Source: Ichthyophonus hoferi (taxonomy: Eukaryota; Opisthokonta; Ichthyosporea; Ichthyophonida; Ichthyophonidae). Taken from it: 23,694 bases of DNA. This document shows positions 1 through 10,913 of this stretch, piece by piece (position 1 is the stretch's first letter; every line of letters begins with the position of its first letter). The position numbers and the translations under genes were made by a program. Below the pieces are notes generated by a model. It made no database searches and was not told where the DNA came from. It was given only the letters and a program-made list of their open reading frames with translations. The stretch spans positions 13,095-36,788 of the forward strand of contig NAOQ01000616.1 of assembly GCA_002751075.1 (NCBI GenBank), given 5' to 3'.

Positions 1-23
1 CTATCTATCTATCTATCTATCTA

Positions 24-86
<63 letters not shown>

Positions 87-95
87 CATCCATCT
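1..95. repeat. (CTAT)n microsatellite
   Basis: A nearly pure tetranucleotide tract with one slip near position 23 and drift to CCAT near its right end. It runs off the left edge of the window. The following 96-369 is TATG- and ATAC-rich simple sequence in which I see no exon; it is presumably part of an ALG1 intron. Confidence 0.95.
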
Positions 96-369
96 ATATA
101 TGTGTGTAGGGGAGGAATGTATGTATGAGTCCATGCTTATTTGTATGTTTGTGTATGTGTATGTGTGCGTTAGATTTTATCTTGTATACGAAATATTTAC
201 TCCTCTTTTGTTTTCTCTTTCTATCTATTCGTGTTTGTATTTTTTTTATATCTTTCTTGTTTATTGATAGATACACGATAATAACATATGTTTTTATATT
301 TATACATACATACATACATACATATATACCTATATATATATATATACTTACCTATATACATTCTATCAG

Positions 370-3300
370 AGCTTCTACCCTGCATGATCGTGCGCCCTCC
401 TTCTTCCATCGTCTTGATCGGTCTGAACGACACAAGGTGGTTGAAAGTTCTATAGATCTATGTCTATATATATTGGGCATGGACCTGTTTCCATAGTTCA
501 TTTGGTTAAGGTTAATGCTCTCATTCATTGGCTAATTAGTCCTATTTATATCACAGCTTATCAACAAACTGAGCACTGAGAATGGGGATGTGTTTGGGGC
601 TGGTTCAGATAATATATTTACTGAGCTAAACGAGTTGGGTCAGCCAATAGACAGGTAGAGTTAAATATAGGCACATGTTACTTGCCATATATTGTGTCCT
701 TTTCTCTTTCTCTCCCTCCCTCTCTCTCTCTTCCTCTCCCTATCCCTCTCCCTCTTTCTTTCTCTTTCTCGTTCTCTTGCTCTTTCTTTTTCTAAAGATA
801 CTGTTTAGTAATATAGGGCATACTTATTACATCATAACATTATATAACATGATAGTTTCTTGGGTTTACCGTACATATTGATTTATACTCTGTTTTATGC
901 CTCTTGCCTAGTGGTTAATATGAATATTAAACGTTTTTGTTAATATTAATATCATTATAATATCATTACATGTTAAATAATACTAGCCTATAGGATTGTA
1001 GTTTTATTTTTTATTCCAATGCATATTGTATCTTATATTACATTACATTACACTATACTATATGACGTGCATTTAAAGCGTTCTCTCTATCGCTCTTTTT
1101 TCGCTCTTAATTAAAATTACCTTATTAGTCATGATATATTAATTGATCGAATCACATTTTAATTTCTGATTGATCAGTTTACTCACTGATCGTTTAGATC
1201 AATTGGTTTAATTATACTTAGCCGTTACTGTAATTTTATTTGCTCCAATATGTTTATATATTTATCATTTTAATTAGCATATTAATTATAATTATCCAAT
1301 CATCTCTATCAGACCCAATGGGCCTGCGTTATTGGTTTCTAGTACCTCGTGGACAGAGGATGAGGATTTTGGTCTATTACTATCAGGTAATTATAATTAA
1401 CATTATAGCTATACTTGTATGCATGTTTGTAGGGAGGTATATATGTAGTATGACGTATGTATGACGTATATATATATATGTATGTGTATGTGCATGCATG
1501 TATGTATGTATATGTGTGTGTGAATCAGTCAATATGGATAGATGTATTTATCTGTATATACAAATATATGGCTGGGTATATGTGCCTATAGCTGTATACG
1601 TGTTTTATAGGTTTGGGCATGTATAGAAGTTGATCTTGTTATGTGCTAATAACAATATATGTATATGTGTATATTTATAAGTATATCAAATCTGGTTATA
1701 TCTATCTATATATACTAACCTATTGGATTCTGGTAGCTCTAGATAGCTATGACGTCACCTGCACGCGTACCCCTTCCCTTCCGAATATCGTATGTGTTAT
1801 TACAGGTATGTATTAGCTTATTTGAACATGATTATAAACAACCCAATCATGTATGTATATTATAGATATTAAAAAATACAGTATCACCAATATAATATAA
1901 TCTGTATGTGTGTATAATAGGTTACAATAGGTAATTCAGGTAACCCAATCAAATATACACTACAAATATTTAAAAAGATAATTTGACTACCATATATATG
2001 ATAATTTCTTATTTTAAACAATTTAAAGTATAAGATTAAAGCCTATTGATCCCATTCTCATTCAGTAATATTTTGATTTTTTAATTTTTTAATGAGATCA
2101 CTTGCTTTTAATTTTTTTCTATTGCTAATACTAATTTTAGGTGTAAGAATAATCAGCGAATGACAGCTATATATTAAAATACATTTAGAATATATCATAA
2201 TACTATTGGTAATTAAATTTAAAATTAGAGCATAGGTAAATGTGGTATATTTTAGAACAGATGAGATATATACATCACTATATCTTCAATCCTCATTGGT
2301 GGGTGTACAGGGAAGGGACCCAATAGAAAGAGGTATGAAGAGCTGATTAAGGAGAGAGATTATAAGGTAGGGCTGGAATATGTAGCTACTATACTCTTAT
2401 ATTACTATACTATAGTATACCATCATACTATTTTATCACTATTATACTATGCTACTATATTGCTGTACTGCTATACTATTATATTATCATATATCATATC
2501 TATATATGCACCTACATCTGCCATAATGGTATATTACTAGTGGCTTCATATATATGTTTCCAATATAATTAATTTCGATTTTATTTTTAACACAGCATCT
2601 GCCTGTATATATTGGTTTCAAATCATGCATGCTCTAATCATAATATATTTACTGTGACACATGTTCTAATGTATTGATTCTCTTTCTAGATCCCAATTAA
2701 TTATATTAAATTCTTTCAATTAATTGTACTACTCTATATATAGATTGCTAATTAATTACATTGTTCCATATAGCATGTCTCTATACACACCATGTGGATG
2801 AGTGCCGAAGATTATCCACGATTATTAGGTTTGTATAATAGGATTTGATAGTGCATGGTATAGTATAGTATTGTATAATATGGTATGATATGGTATGATA
2901 TATTATGATGTAATAATGTATAGTGTGATGTGGTATGAGAATGATAGTATATGATATATTATAATATAGTATAATATGGTATGATATGGTATAGTAATAT
3001 AAGGTATTGTTATGTATAGTAACGTATGTTAAGGTATAATATGAGATGTTAATATTTGATATTATACAGTATTACATAATATTACATGATACTATATGAC
3101 GTCATATTCCTTTTATAGTTAACCCGTGTTCCTTTCTATTCGCTCTATTATTTTGTTTCCATATTAGGTTCAGCAGATATAGGAATATCTTTGCACTACT
3201 CTTCATCTGGACTAGATCTTCCAATGAAAGTTGTTGATATGTTTGGATGTGGACTCCCTGTATGTGCTGTTAATTTTAATTGGTATGTATTATTGAAGGG

Positions 3301-4329
3301 TTAATTATATTTTTTATTTTAAACCCATTAATTTGTCCATTGATAACAGAGACTAGTTTGATTGGTAAATAAACATAAGTATTGATTGGTTTAAACTATT
3401 ATTATTATGGTTATTATTATTATGGTATAAGATATAATTAGAAATAAGGTAATTACAATTACCTTAAACCAATAAAATCGACCGAGTTTAAAGGTAGACT
3501 TTCGAATAGAAACTATTTATATATTTAAATAGGATATTAATTGCCTATATTAGGAAGCAGTATGCAAATTATGTCTTTTCACTAAATATTTTAAATCCTC
3601 ACAGACATAGATTTATCTATCAATATCACATACTAATTTGACTTCTTTATAAATAGGGCTGCCGATTGGTTTAAAGGTTTTATATTTAGGTTTATGACAA
3701 TCACTATGTATATGTATATGTATAATGGATTATCTATTAATGCTGCCATTATTGATTAAAAAATATAATCTATAATATCTATATGCTATTGGCTATTTAA
3801 AAAATAAATTGATTCTATATGTTCATATTTCTATACCAGTACACACTTAGGTGTATATATAATCTTCCCTTAATTTATTTATTAGGTTATGGCCCATAAA
3901 TGGTAATAAATGTACCTTATATACACATATATATAGTATGTAGAGCGATATTTCTGTATAATTAACGATACAAATCCATATATCAAGTACAACAAGTTAA
4001 AACAATACATTGGAATACATAGTATCATGACGTTATCATGATGACATAGGTCACATTGCAACCTATATTAGTCTTAATTAAACTTAATGAAGCTTTAGTG
4101 GAGCTATTGTTCTGACTTGATTATGGTGTGCCTTTCATTACATCCTACTACCCCTTACACTAACTATATGCTGTAAATGTGAATCTCTCTTTCTCTTTCT
4201 CCGTCTTTCCCCTTTTCTCTCCTTCTTTCTTTTTACCTACCAGTCTACCCGAGCTGGTTAAGGATGGTGTTAATGGTCTGATGTTTAATGATAGTAATGA
4301 TCTCTTACGGTGTTTAGTGGTAAGTAAAC

Positions 4330-4382
<53 letters not shown>

Positions 4383-4704
4383 CAATTATTTACTAGTATT
4401 ATTATTATTCCTATTATTATTATTATATTTAGGTTGTATATAACCATAACTTACATATATTATAAATTTCCTATATTGTTTTTTAAAAATAGACTTGATC
4501 AGCCTACATATATAAATACAAACATAGTTTAGTTAATTATTAATGTTGTGCTACTTATATCTACAGACTCTATTGGAGGACTTCCATTCTGGCGCCAAAA
4601 TCCTAACCAATCTTAGACAGGGAGTGATGTCATTTCAGGAATTGCGCTGGGAAGAATCGTGGGATAGTAATGCTCTACCAATATTTCATGACAATTCAAT
4701 GTAA
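370..4704 (+). CDS. ALG1: ALG1, chitobiosyldiphosphodolichol beta-mannosyltransferase (C-terminal part, 9 exons)
   Basis: Exons: 370-436, 557-654, 1313-1386, 1737-1805, 2311-2366, 2774-2828, 3168-3282, 4244-4319, 4567-4704 (TAA stop). All have GT-AG borders and matching phases, giving 248 residues. ALG1 (glycosyltransferase family 33, GT-B fold) adds the first mannose from GDP-mannose to dolichol-PP-GlcNAc2 on the cytosolic face of the ER. The translated pieces follow the known protein in order: [15 protein letters not shown], then [90 protein letters not shown] and ELRWEESW. This is the nucleotide-sugar-binding half. The family is usually about 460 residues, so the N-terminal half is upstream of the window. 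Introns are 80-961 bp and filled with simple repeats. No breaks are seen. Identity rests on recall of the family motifs; junctions are by eye. Confidence 0.95.
2838..3100. repeat. Degenerate TATRR-type simple sequence in an ALG1 intron
   Basis: The intron is filled with imperfect pentamer and decamer units such as TATGGTATGA and TATAGTATAG. Similar tracts lie at about 4705-4830, 6910-6990, 10375-10520, 21240-21440, 22925-22960, 23090-23160 and 23265-23395, always in introns or flanks. Confidence 0.8.
3385..3473. repeat. Small inverted-repeat element in ALG1 intron 7
   Basis: ATTGGTTTAA at 3385-3394 and its exact reverse complement TTAAACCAAT at 3464-3473 bound an 89-bp stretch. A second palindrome, AAGGTAATT-AC-AATTACCTT, sits inside near the right end. 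A third ATTGGTTTAA at 3665-3674 could pair with the 3464 copy instead. It could be a MITE, but no clear target-site duplication is seen. Confidence 0.4.
4331..4437. repeat. (ATT)n microsatellite
   Basis: About 17 uninterrupted ATT units (4331-4381) lie just after the donor of ALG1 exon 8, followed by a second, broken ATT tract. The long Asn or Leu runs in translations here are artefacts of this repeat. Confidence 0.95.
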
Positions 4705-5124
4705 TATGCTATAATATAATAACATAATATAATATAATGATACGCTATGACGCAATATACGAAAATGTAATAATATACTACAATATTGTAATGTAATATA
4801 ATGTAGTATACTATAATGGAAGTAAAACTAGTATCTATTATTCCGAGTGTTATCTGGGTGTTGTTTGTTAGATTGTCAATTAGCATAAGTTATTGTTACG
4901 ATCAGAATGTCTGACTATAAATCGCCATCACAAGCGATGGCATGAACCACGAAGATGTCCAAGGTTTGCATTGCAGTTTATATATATATATCTATTTGCC
5001 ACACATTCGAAACATTATGATTGGCTCATATTAGTTTATGATGTAATCTCATTGGCTTTCATACAAAATGTTATAACTTCAATGCTAGATAATTGGGTTA
5101 AATAGTTTTAAAATATAATATACC
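4705..5124. other. ALG1 3' flank, no gene seen
   Basis: AT-rich simple sequence follows the ALG1 stop. I find no convincing exon. The 4893-5105 reading frame has no recognisable product and no splice context. No clean AATAAA was seen close to the ALG1 stop. Confidence 0.5.
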
Positions 5125-5500
5125 ATCTGGTAGGTAATTAGTACGGTTATTGATTATAACTCGCTTATAGTATTTAATATTTAATTGTAGGCCATAGCCT
5201 GTGCCTGGAATGTGCCTCCTTAGATAAAATGTTTATGCTATGATATAAATAACACAGAAGATATTAAAGATAGCGGTAATTATTTTGTATCAACGGTAAG
5301 GTTATAATGGACCTATTGGTTTAAGTCAACATCGAACTACTTGCTAGACTAATTCGAATAGTTTTTAAGGAATTAAGTGTTTTTATTTTTGATGAAATAT
5401 TTATTCCCTACTCAGCGAGGGTTCTCATCAGCACTCCTATGATTGGTTGCTAATTAATTACCATCAGCTTAATGATTCATGGTGACTGATTTTAATATTA
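5125..5500. repeat. Degenerate composite repeat (modules B and E)
   Basis: 5261-5333 matches 18584-18655 in the same orientation (shared core: GATAGCGG, TTGTATCAACGGTAA or TATGTATCAACGGTAA, and CTATTGGTTT). 5406-5500 matches 18664-18761 in the opposite orientation (GAGGGTT.TCATCAGCAC and ATTCATGGTGACTGATT). 5129-5170 may be a weaker match to module F at 18466-18530. No coding capacity is seen. It is probably a relic of a non-autonomous mobile element; the class is not determined. Confidence 0.65.
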
Positions 5501-5796
5501 ATTGATTACAAGAACAGTTGGAGGTCTGGAATTGACCTCTTCTGATGTAAATGAAAATGGCGAGATTAATTCATTAGTCAAAGAAATAGTTGATCAAATG
5601 TGATTTTGATCCACGCGTAATTACAATTGGATCAACGGCCAATCTATGATCCTTACATCTAATCATATAGGTCTTCATGGCTGATGTTATTAAGGTTGAC
5701 CAATCAGACTTAGCTTCACCTTCTTCTTTGTTCAGCTTAATAATAAGCGCAATATCAGGAGAAAAATTATGCAACCTGTACATAATGTTAAACAGT

Positions 5797-5802
5797 TTTA
5801 TT
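5797..5802 (-). terminator. Candidate poly(A) signal of the TLC gene
   Basis: AATAAA on the minus strand, 152 bases past the TGA stop of the TLC gene. This is the first good hexamer in its 3' flank. The position is plausible but unproven. Confidence 0.4.
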
Positions 5803-5953
5803 ATTACATTACATAATGCATATTATATTATACAATAGAAATATACATGTACTCCAGGCGGTCAACAGTCAAGACACGCAAGGGGACTATTAAAAATCCT
5901 ATCAATGCTAATTAGTCATTCATCAGTAGCTAATCAATTGTCATTATTGTATA

Positions 5954-8429
5954 TCAATTAGATTTAACCTCACTCGCTCTCTTACTCTTTCCAATGATAG
6001 CAATTGCGTTGTTCACAATTTTCACAAACCAATAGAAGTTCAGGAGCCAGAACAGGACTCCAAAGACATTAATTGTGATGATTTGGGCTTTACTGTAGCT
6101 ATACATCTGGGAGGTAGGCTGAGTAAAGGAGGGAAAGTTAGTGATTAATTAATGATTAATTAGTAAGAGCTAATAGTTGATCCGAGTTCAAGGATGACCA
6201 ATTAATGGTAGTAGTCTGTATGATGGGATCTGTAGACTTTCACACACTCATATATATAAAAACATACATATATACCTCCCTCCTTATGTAAATCTATAAA
6301 GTATAAAATATAACATCCAATACAATCATACAGTATAATTAATGGTAATTAAATAGTAATAACACTAGTAACCTATATCCTATTGGCTCTTATACTAATT
6401 AATTTGTGAAGGCAGAATTAATGATAAATTAATACAAACGAACGGTCCTCTGGAATTAGTGAATGGCTAATTAATTACCAATTATTAAAACATTTGATAG
6501 CAACATTTAGCCTCAGGCAAAATATCAGGTATTGTATTATCTAGACCAATAAAATAGGGTTTAGGTTACCTATGATTGGTGTTTATAGAGCATTAAAAAA
6601 AAAAAAAACTATCATAGGCTATTTAAAATACAATATGCAGCAATATAATATGAGACATTTTATATTATCTCATACTATGTACTACTATATCATATTATAT
6701 AACCCATATAATATAGTACATATAAGCATATACATGCACATATACCTACCTCCATAACCCTATAGAGTACATAGGTGAGGAGACAAATTCTAAATGTAAA
6801 GAAGCTGCCAGCAAACAACAAGGAGTTTGCTAGTACTAAGGGACTACTGGTAGGCACCTTGCAGCTTTTGCCAAAGAATATCTGAGGAACAGGCAGCAGG
6901 TTTAGTATGGCACTAATAGTAGGATATGGTTGGTATAGTGAGTATGGTAAGGTATGGTAAGGTATAGTAGATATGGTAGGTATAGTAGGGTATTGTATAT
7001 AGTATTACATATACATATACATATATACAGCATATACATCCATACATCCATACATACATAGAGCCACTATAGTACAATATGCATAATGTACAGTATAATA
7101 TATACATATACACATACATATCTACATACAACCTTGCTTCATAAACAGAGTAGACGCCTCATTTTACAGTATACATAGAGCCACTATAGTACTATGTATA
7201 AATATATACATACACATATACATATATACATAGGTACTAACCTGATTCATAAACGGAGTTGACGACTCCATTGCTAGTGTACATACAGCCACCATGGCAA
7301 AAGCAGGTTGTGTAAGAGGAGAAATCCCACTTACAGCTATAAACAATACCAATATATGATGAATTATAAACGGTGTATTAGCCAATAAGGATTGAGTGTT
7401 AATTTTAAACATAAGGTAGGAATCCACTATTGTATACCCCATAAAAATTGCTACGCAATAAGCGGCAATTATAGATTCTGATTTGGCAATATCTGCACGA
7501 ATGGCTGGTTTGGAAAGTTCCCAGAGTGCGGCTGGGGCGACCATTAGAGCGTGAACAGTAGACATGATTCTTTTGGAGGAGGAGAGTTAATTAATTAGGA
7601 TTGATTTTAATTAATGATAATTAATTCTAACTAAGTAGGGTAGGAATTAGTACATGCACAAAATACAATAACAAAGAGGGATGAAGGATGAGGGTTGATT
7701 AGTGTGTCCCAATAGAATTTACAATTCATTACATTTAATTAGGGCAGAAATTCGTATAGGGTTATAGAGGTATACAGATATCTACTACGGTATGGCATGG
7801 TATAGGGTTATAGTATTATCCATATAGACTATATGATAAGGTTGATATGTATAACCAAATAGGCTAACCATTCGCATATAACCATATATGTTACCTTAAA
7901 CTCCACTGCCATTGTTCAATTTTAGTCAATAGCGTATAGGCAGGGTGCAGACATGCAGAGTGTTTCTTGGCTGCAAAGAACACAATAATGAAGAACACAC
8001 TGGAAAGGTTTACAATTGGTAGATAGTTGCTTAGAGTACCAAATAAGGGGTGGTCAGGTCCGGTCCTATAATAAGAGTTATTTAGTTTTAATTAGTGTTA
8101 TTCAATTAAAGCTATTAATAACTGGTATAATAAACATTTTACAATATAAGGTGTACAATATACACTATACATTCTAATCATACATATATACATACTTACA
8201 TATATACATACACATATATATATACACGCATGCATGCAGACAGAAATACACACCTATGCCTTATACCTTACCTAAAAATGTGTACATTGAATATGCAGTA
8301 TCCTATTATAAACCAATTGGCCATAGCGTCACTTGATAATGACCACAATTCCTTACTTCTAAAATCCACTATCCTCTCTCCCCCTAGCTCCCTCTCTCTA
8401 TCCATTTTATCACTTTCTAGTGTGCTCAT
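5954..8429 (-). CDS. TLC domain-containing membrane protein (TLCD4/TMEM56-like), 5 exons
   Basis: Exons in transcript order: 8429-8272, 8065-7895, 7569-7242, 6881-6750, 6106-5954 (TGA). All are GT-AG and the phases agree, giving 313 residues. An in-frame TAA lies three codons before the ATG, which supports the start. TLC proteins are multi-span membrane proteins of the ER, Golgi or plasma membrane that bind or sense lipids; the exact role of this subfamily is not settled. TLC signatures: STVHA at 113-117, GYTIVD at 154-159, the paired His in FIIHH at 177-181, STPFMNQ (end of exon 3), TFRICLLTYV in exon 4, and NFYWFVKIV near the C-terminus. About seven hydrophobic stretches are visible. The tail ends KSKRASEVKSN, basic but not a classic KKXX signal. 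It is convergent with ALG1 and divergent from the 9263 gene. The 3' edge of exon 3 has been duplicated downstream (see 7057-7300). Confidence 0.92.
7057..7300. repeat. Partial tandem triplication of the end of TLC exon 3 and its donor
   Basis: On the minus strand the last 60 or so bases of exon 3 plus the start of the intron recur about 108 bases downstream (about 7130-7190). A shorter third copy starts another 117 bases on (about 7057-7075). The second copy still reads TLFMKQ against the exon's TPFMNQ and keeps a GT after it, but it has an in-frame TAA, so it looks decayed. Confidence 0.8.
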
Positions 8430-9262
8430 TGTTATACCTTAAATAGAGCCTTAAAATATCATATATATATACAATATGTTATTTACACTATGATAACACT
8501 ATTACTAATATTGTTGTTTATATCTAGTAATCTAGTCTAGAGCAGCCTATTTGCTTGGTATTGACACGCGCCCTATGCGAATTATCGGGAAAATTGTATG
8601 TTTATTGGTTAATACTTTTAATCTCCAGATGACCATTGGTTAAATTTCTGTGAATTGAAAAATAGCGGCCACTTAGAGTATGATGAATTACTTACTCAAC
8701 ATAACCATTGCTTTAATGTCTCACACATACAAATATGCTTGGTTTTGGTATCATCACGTGTTGTTTTTACCAATAAAAACTAAATATAATTTAAGTGACA
8801 CGTGATGCTCGGTTAAGATATAATACAAGCAATAAACAGGCAATGTTTATTTAATACTCTTATCCTATATTTTAATGATCGTACTATATTATAATATTAT
8901 ATTTTATGGCAATATAGTATATTAATGTAAGATATTTTAATAAATTATATTATATTTCACAGTATAATATTATATTTTATTATATTAGATTATATTTTAT
9001 GGCGTTATAGATAAGATTAGATTAGATTTTAGATTTGTGTACTATATTTTGCAAAATAAGATTCTAAAATATTATGTAGTAACATATATGAAATGTATTA
9101 TATTTATTAGATATATAGTATGTAATAGTGACCGTAGTCTAAGTGAGTTCTATTATCAGACATTGAAAAACATCAGAAAAGAAAAATAATAAAAGAAAAG
9201 GGAAAGTGGAGGAAAATAGTAAGAGAAAGAGAGAAGAGTATAATATATATATATACACAAAC
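8430..9262. promoter_or_regulatory. Divergent intergenic region, likely shared promoter
   Basis: This 833-bp stretch separates two start codons that point away from each other (8429 minus, 9263 plus), so both promoters should lie here. It contains ATTGG/CCAAT-type motifs near 8602, 8632 and 8768, and a pair of E-boxes. The part nearest the plus-strand gene is a purine-rich tract (about 9165-9240) followed by a TATAATATATATA run. No exon is seen. Confidence 0.6.
8753..8806. promoter_or_regulatory. Two facing CACGTG E-boxes
   Basis: ATCACGTGT at 8753-8761 and its exact reverse complement ACACGTGAT at 8798-8806. CACGTG is the known core for bHLH-ZIP factors (MYC/MAX, USF, TFEB/MITF). The pair sits in the divergent promoter region, about 325-375 bp from one start codon and 460-510 bp from the other. 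Function is inferred from the motif only. Confidence 0.5.
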
Positions 9263-10848
9263 ATGGAATCTCCTACTAGTCACTCCGATGGATTTATAAA
9301 GAACATAGAAGAGGTAAGTATGTGTATTATCCATGCCTAGCATTATACTGTTAGGATTACACTGTCGTATATATTGAAATGGTACTGTACTACTGGACTA
9401 TTATATTATTATGCTATTATTTATTGTACTATTGTAATTTTACACTATTATACTATTATGTTTTCCTAATATCCTACTACCATGCCCTACTATCCGACTA
9501 TTCCCTTAACCTACTATACTACTACTCTACTATCCTATTATTCCCCTACTCTACTATCCTATTATTCTCCTACTCTATTATCCTACCCTACTCCTACTAT
9601 CTCTCTACCCTACGATACTAACCTACCCTTCTATATTCTCTTGTATACACAGGGTTTATCTAGCCATAACTTCGATGTTCAACAGAATATAGATCAAGAA
9701 GACACAAGAGAGGGATTATCTGAAGCAAGATTTGCTATTATAAAATCAATGCAGGATAATGATTTGGACTTTGATATGGTAATATATATAGCATTATACT
9801 GTTATAGTTATATTACACTACTATATTTTTCTGTATACAATACTGAGATATTCTGGTTGTAGTAATATAACATTCTTTAAGTAATGTGGTGATATTTGTA
9901 TGTAATCTTCTGATATTCTATATGCCGAATTTTATTATTATATATGGGTATGATATATGAAGGTAGACTCATTAATGATGTCTTAACATCTCCCTATTAG
10001 GCAAGACTGCATGTAACTCAACAGAGAATGGAAGAGGAAGGAATTAATATACAGACAGGTAGGATATTATTATTGTTATTATTGTTCCTGTTATATCCAC
10101 GATACACATTTATGACTATATGATATTCCATGTTTTTGCATGAGGCTAGTCAAAGCTGTCTATTTCTCCTTAGTTAATTGTATAGGATATAATAGGGTAT
10201 AGTAGGGTATAATAGAATAGTTCATGGTATAGCATGCTCTAGTACGACTTTTACAGGTACACTACTCTATGCTACATGATTTAATACCAATCATATCACA
10301 GGTGTGGCGGATGATCCTAGGGCCTTGACCTTTGAAAATATTGGATTATCTATTGTACGAGTATGTATATATATGTGTATATAGTATAATTTAATGTAGT
10401 ATAATATAGTATACTATAGTATATTATAGTATGTAGATATAATGTAGTATAGTGTGTATATATAGGATAGTATACTATAGTATAATGTTGTATAGAAAAT
10501 TATTGTATAATATAGTAGTGTATAGATACATATATATATATATATGCGGGCCAGTAACAAAGTGCAGATATTAACGCACATACATAACCTGATACTGTTC
10601 TTGCCATTTTACATACCTACTCTCCTCTCTCCCTCCCCTCCTACGTACATACTATCATCCTATCATTCATAAATCTACAGCCTCCAAAACGAAAGTCAAA
10701 GCTTTCGCAGCTCAAATTATATATCCAAACACACAAGGGTATTATAATGGCTACCGTTGTGTTATCATTTTTGTTCTATTGGCTACTAAGTAGCCATCTA
10801 GGTGAGGACTATCCGGGTATACTGACAGTATTCAGAGATAGAGTGTAG
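9263..10848 (+). CDS. Unrecognised small protein with one C-terminal membrane helix, 5 exons
   Basis: Exons: 9263-9313, 9653-9778, 10001-10058, 10302-10360, 10681-10848 (TAG). All are GT-AG with agreeing phases, giving 153 residues. I do not recognise the family. Residues 1-98 are polar and acidic, rich in D, E and Q, and contain LSEARFAIIKSMQDNDLDFD (37-56) with helical character. 99-117 is basic (PPKRKSKLSQLKLYIQTHKG). 118-138 is one hydrophobic span (IIMATVVLSFLFYWLLSSHL), followed by a 15-residue tail. The layout suggests a protein anchored by its C-terminus with most of the chain in the cytosol, in the manner of tail-anchored proteins, though the tail is short rather than absent. There is no signal peptide. 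A GTGAGG at 10801 could act as a donor after SSHL, so the last 16 residues may differ in another isoform. It shares a promoter region with the TLC gene. Confidence 0.75.
9380..9640. repeat. Pyrimidine-rich cryptic simple sequence in an intron
   Basis: Imperfect units such as CTACTATCCTATTATTC repeat through intron 1 of the 9263 gene, ending just before the exon 2 acceptor. It gives several open but low-complexity frames. Confidence 0.8.
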
Positions 10849-10913
10849 GAACGGGTGTAATATAGAGTATGTTAGAGTGTGATATACAAGTATATTATAG
10901 GATATAAGAGATA

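Noticed and set aside
1-95. Possible CRISPR-like regular repeat
   Set aside because: It is a pure tetranucleotide microsatellite in a eukaryotic intron, with no spacers.
94-496. Whole ORFs at the left end as genes
   Set aside because: They are low-complexity translations of simple repeats; only 370-436 matches ALG1.
4160-4532. Overlapping ORFs with poly-Asn or poly-Leu
   Set aside because: They are products of the (ATT)n microsatellite; only 4244-4319 in the plus strand is an ALG1 exon.
5574-5783. 69-codon minus-strand ORF downstream of the TLC gene
   Set aside because: It lies beyond the TLC stop codon, has no splice context and no recognisable motif; it is most likely 3' UTR or chance.
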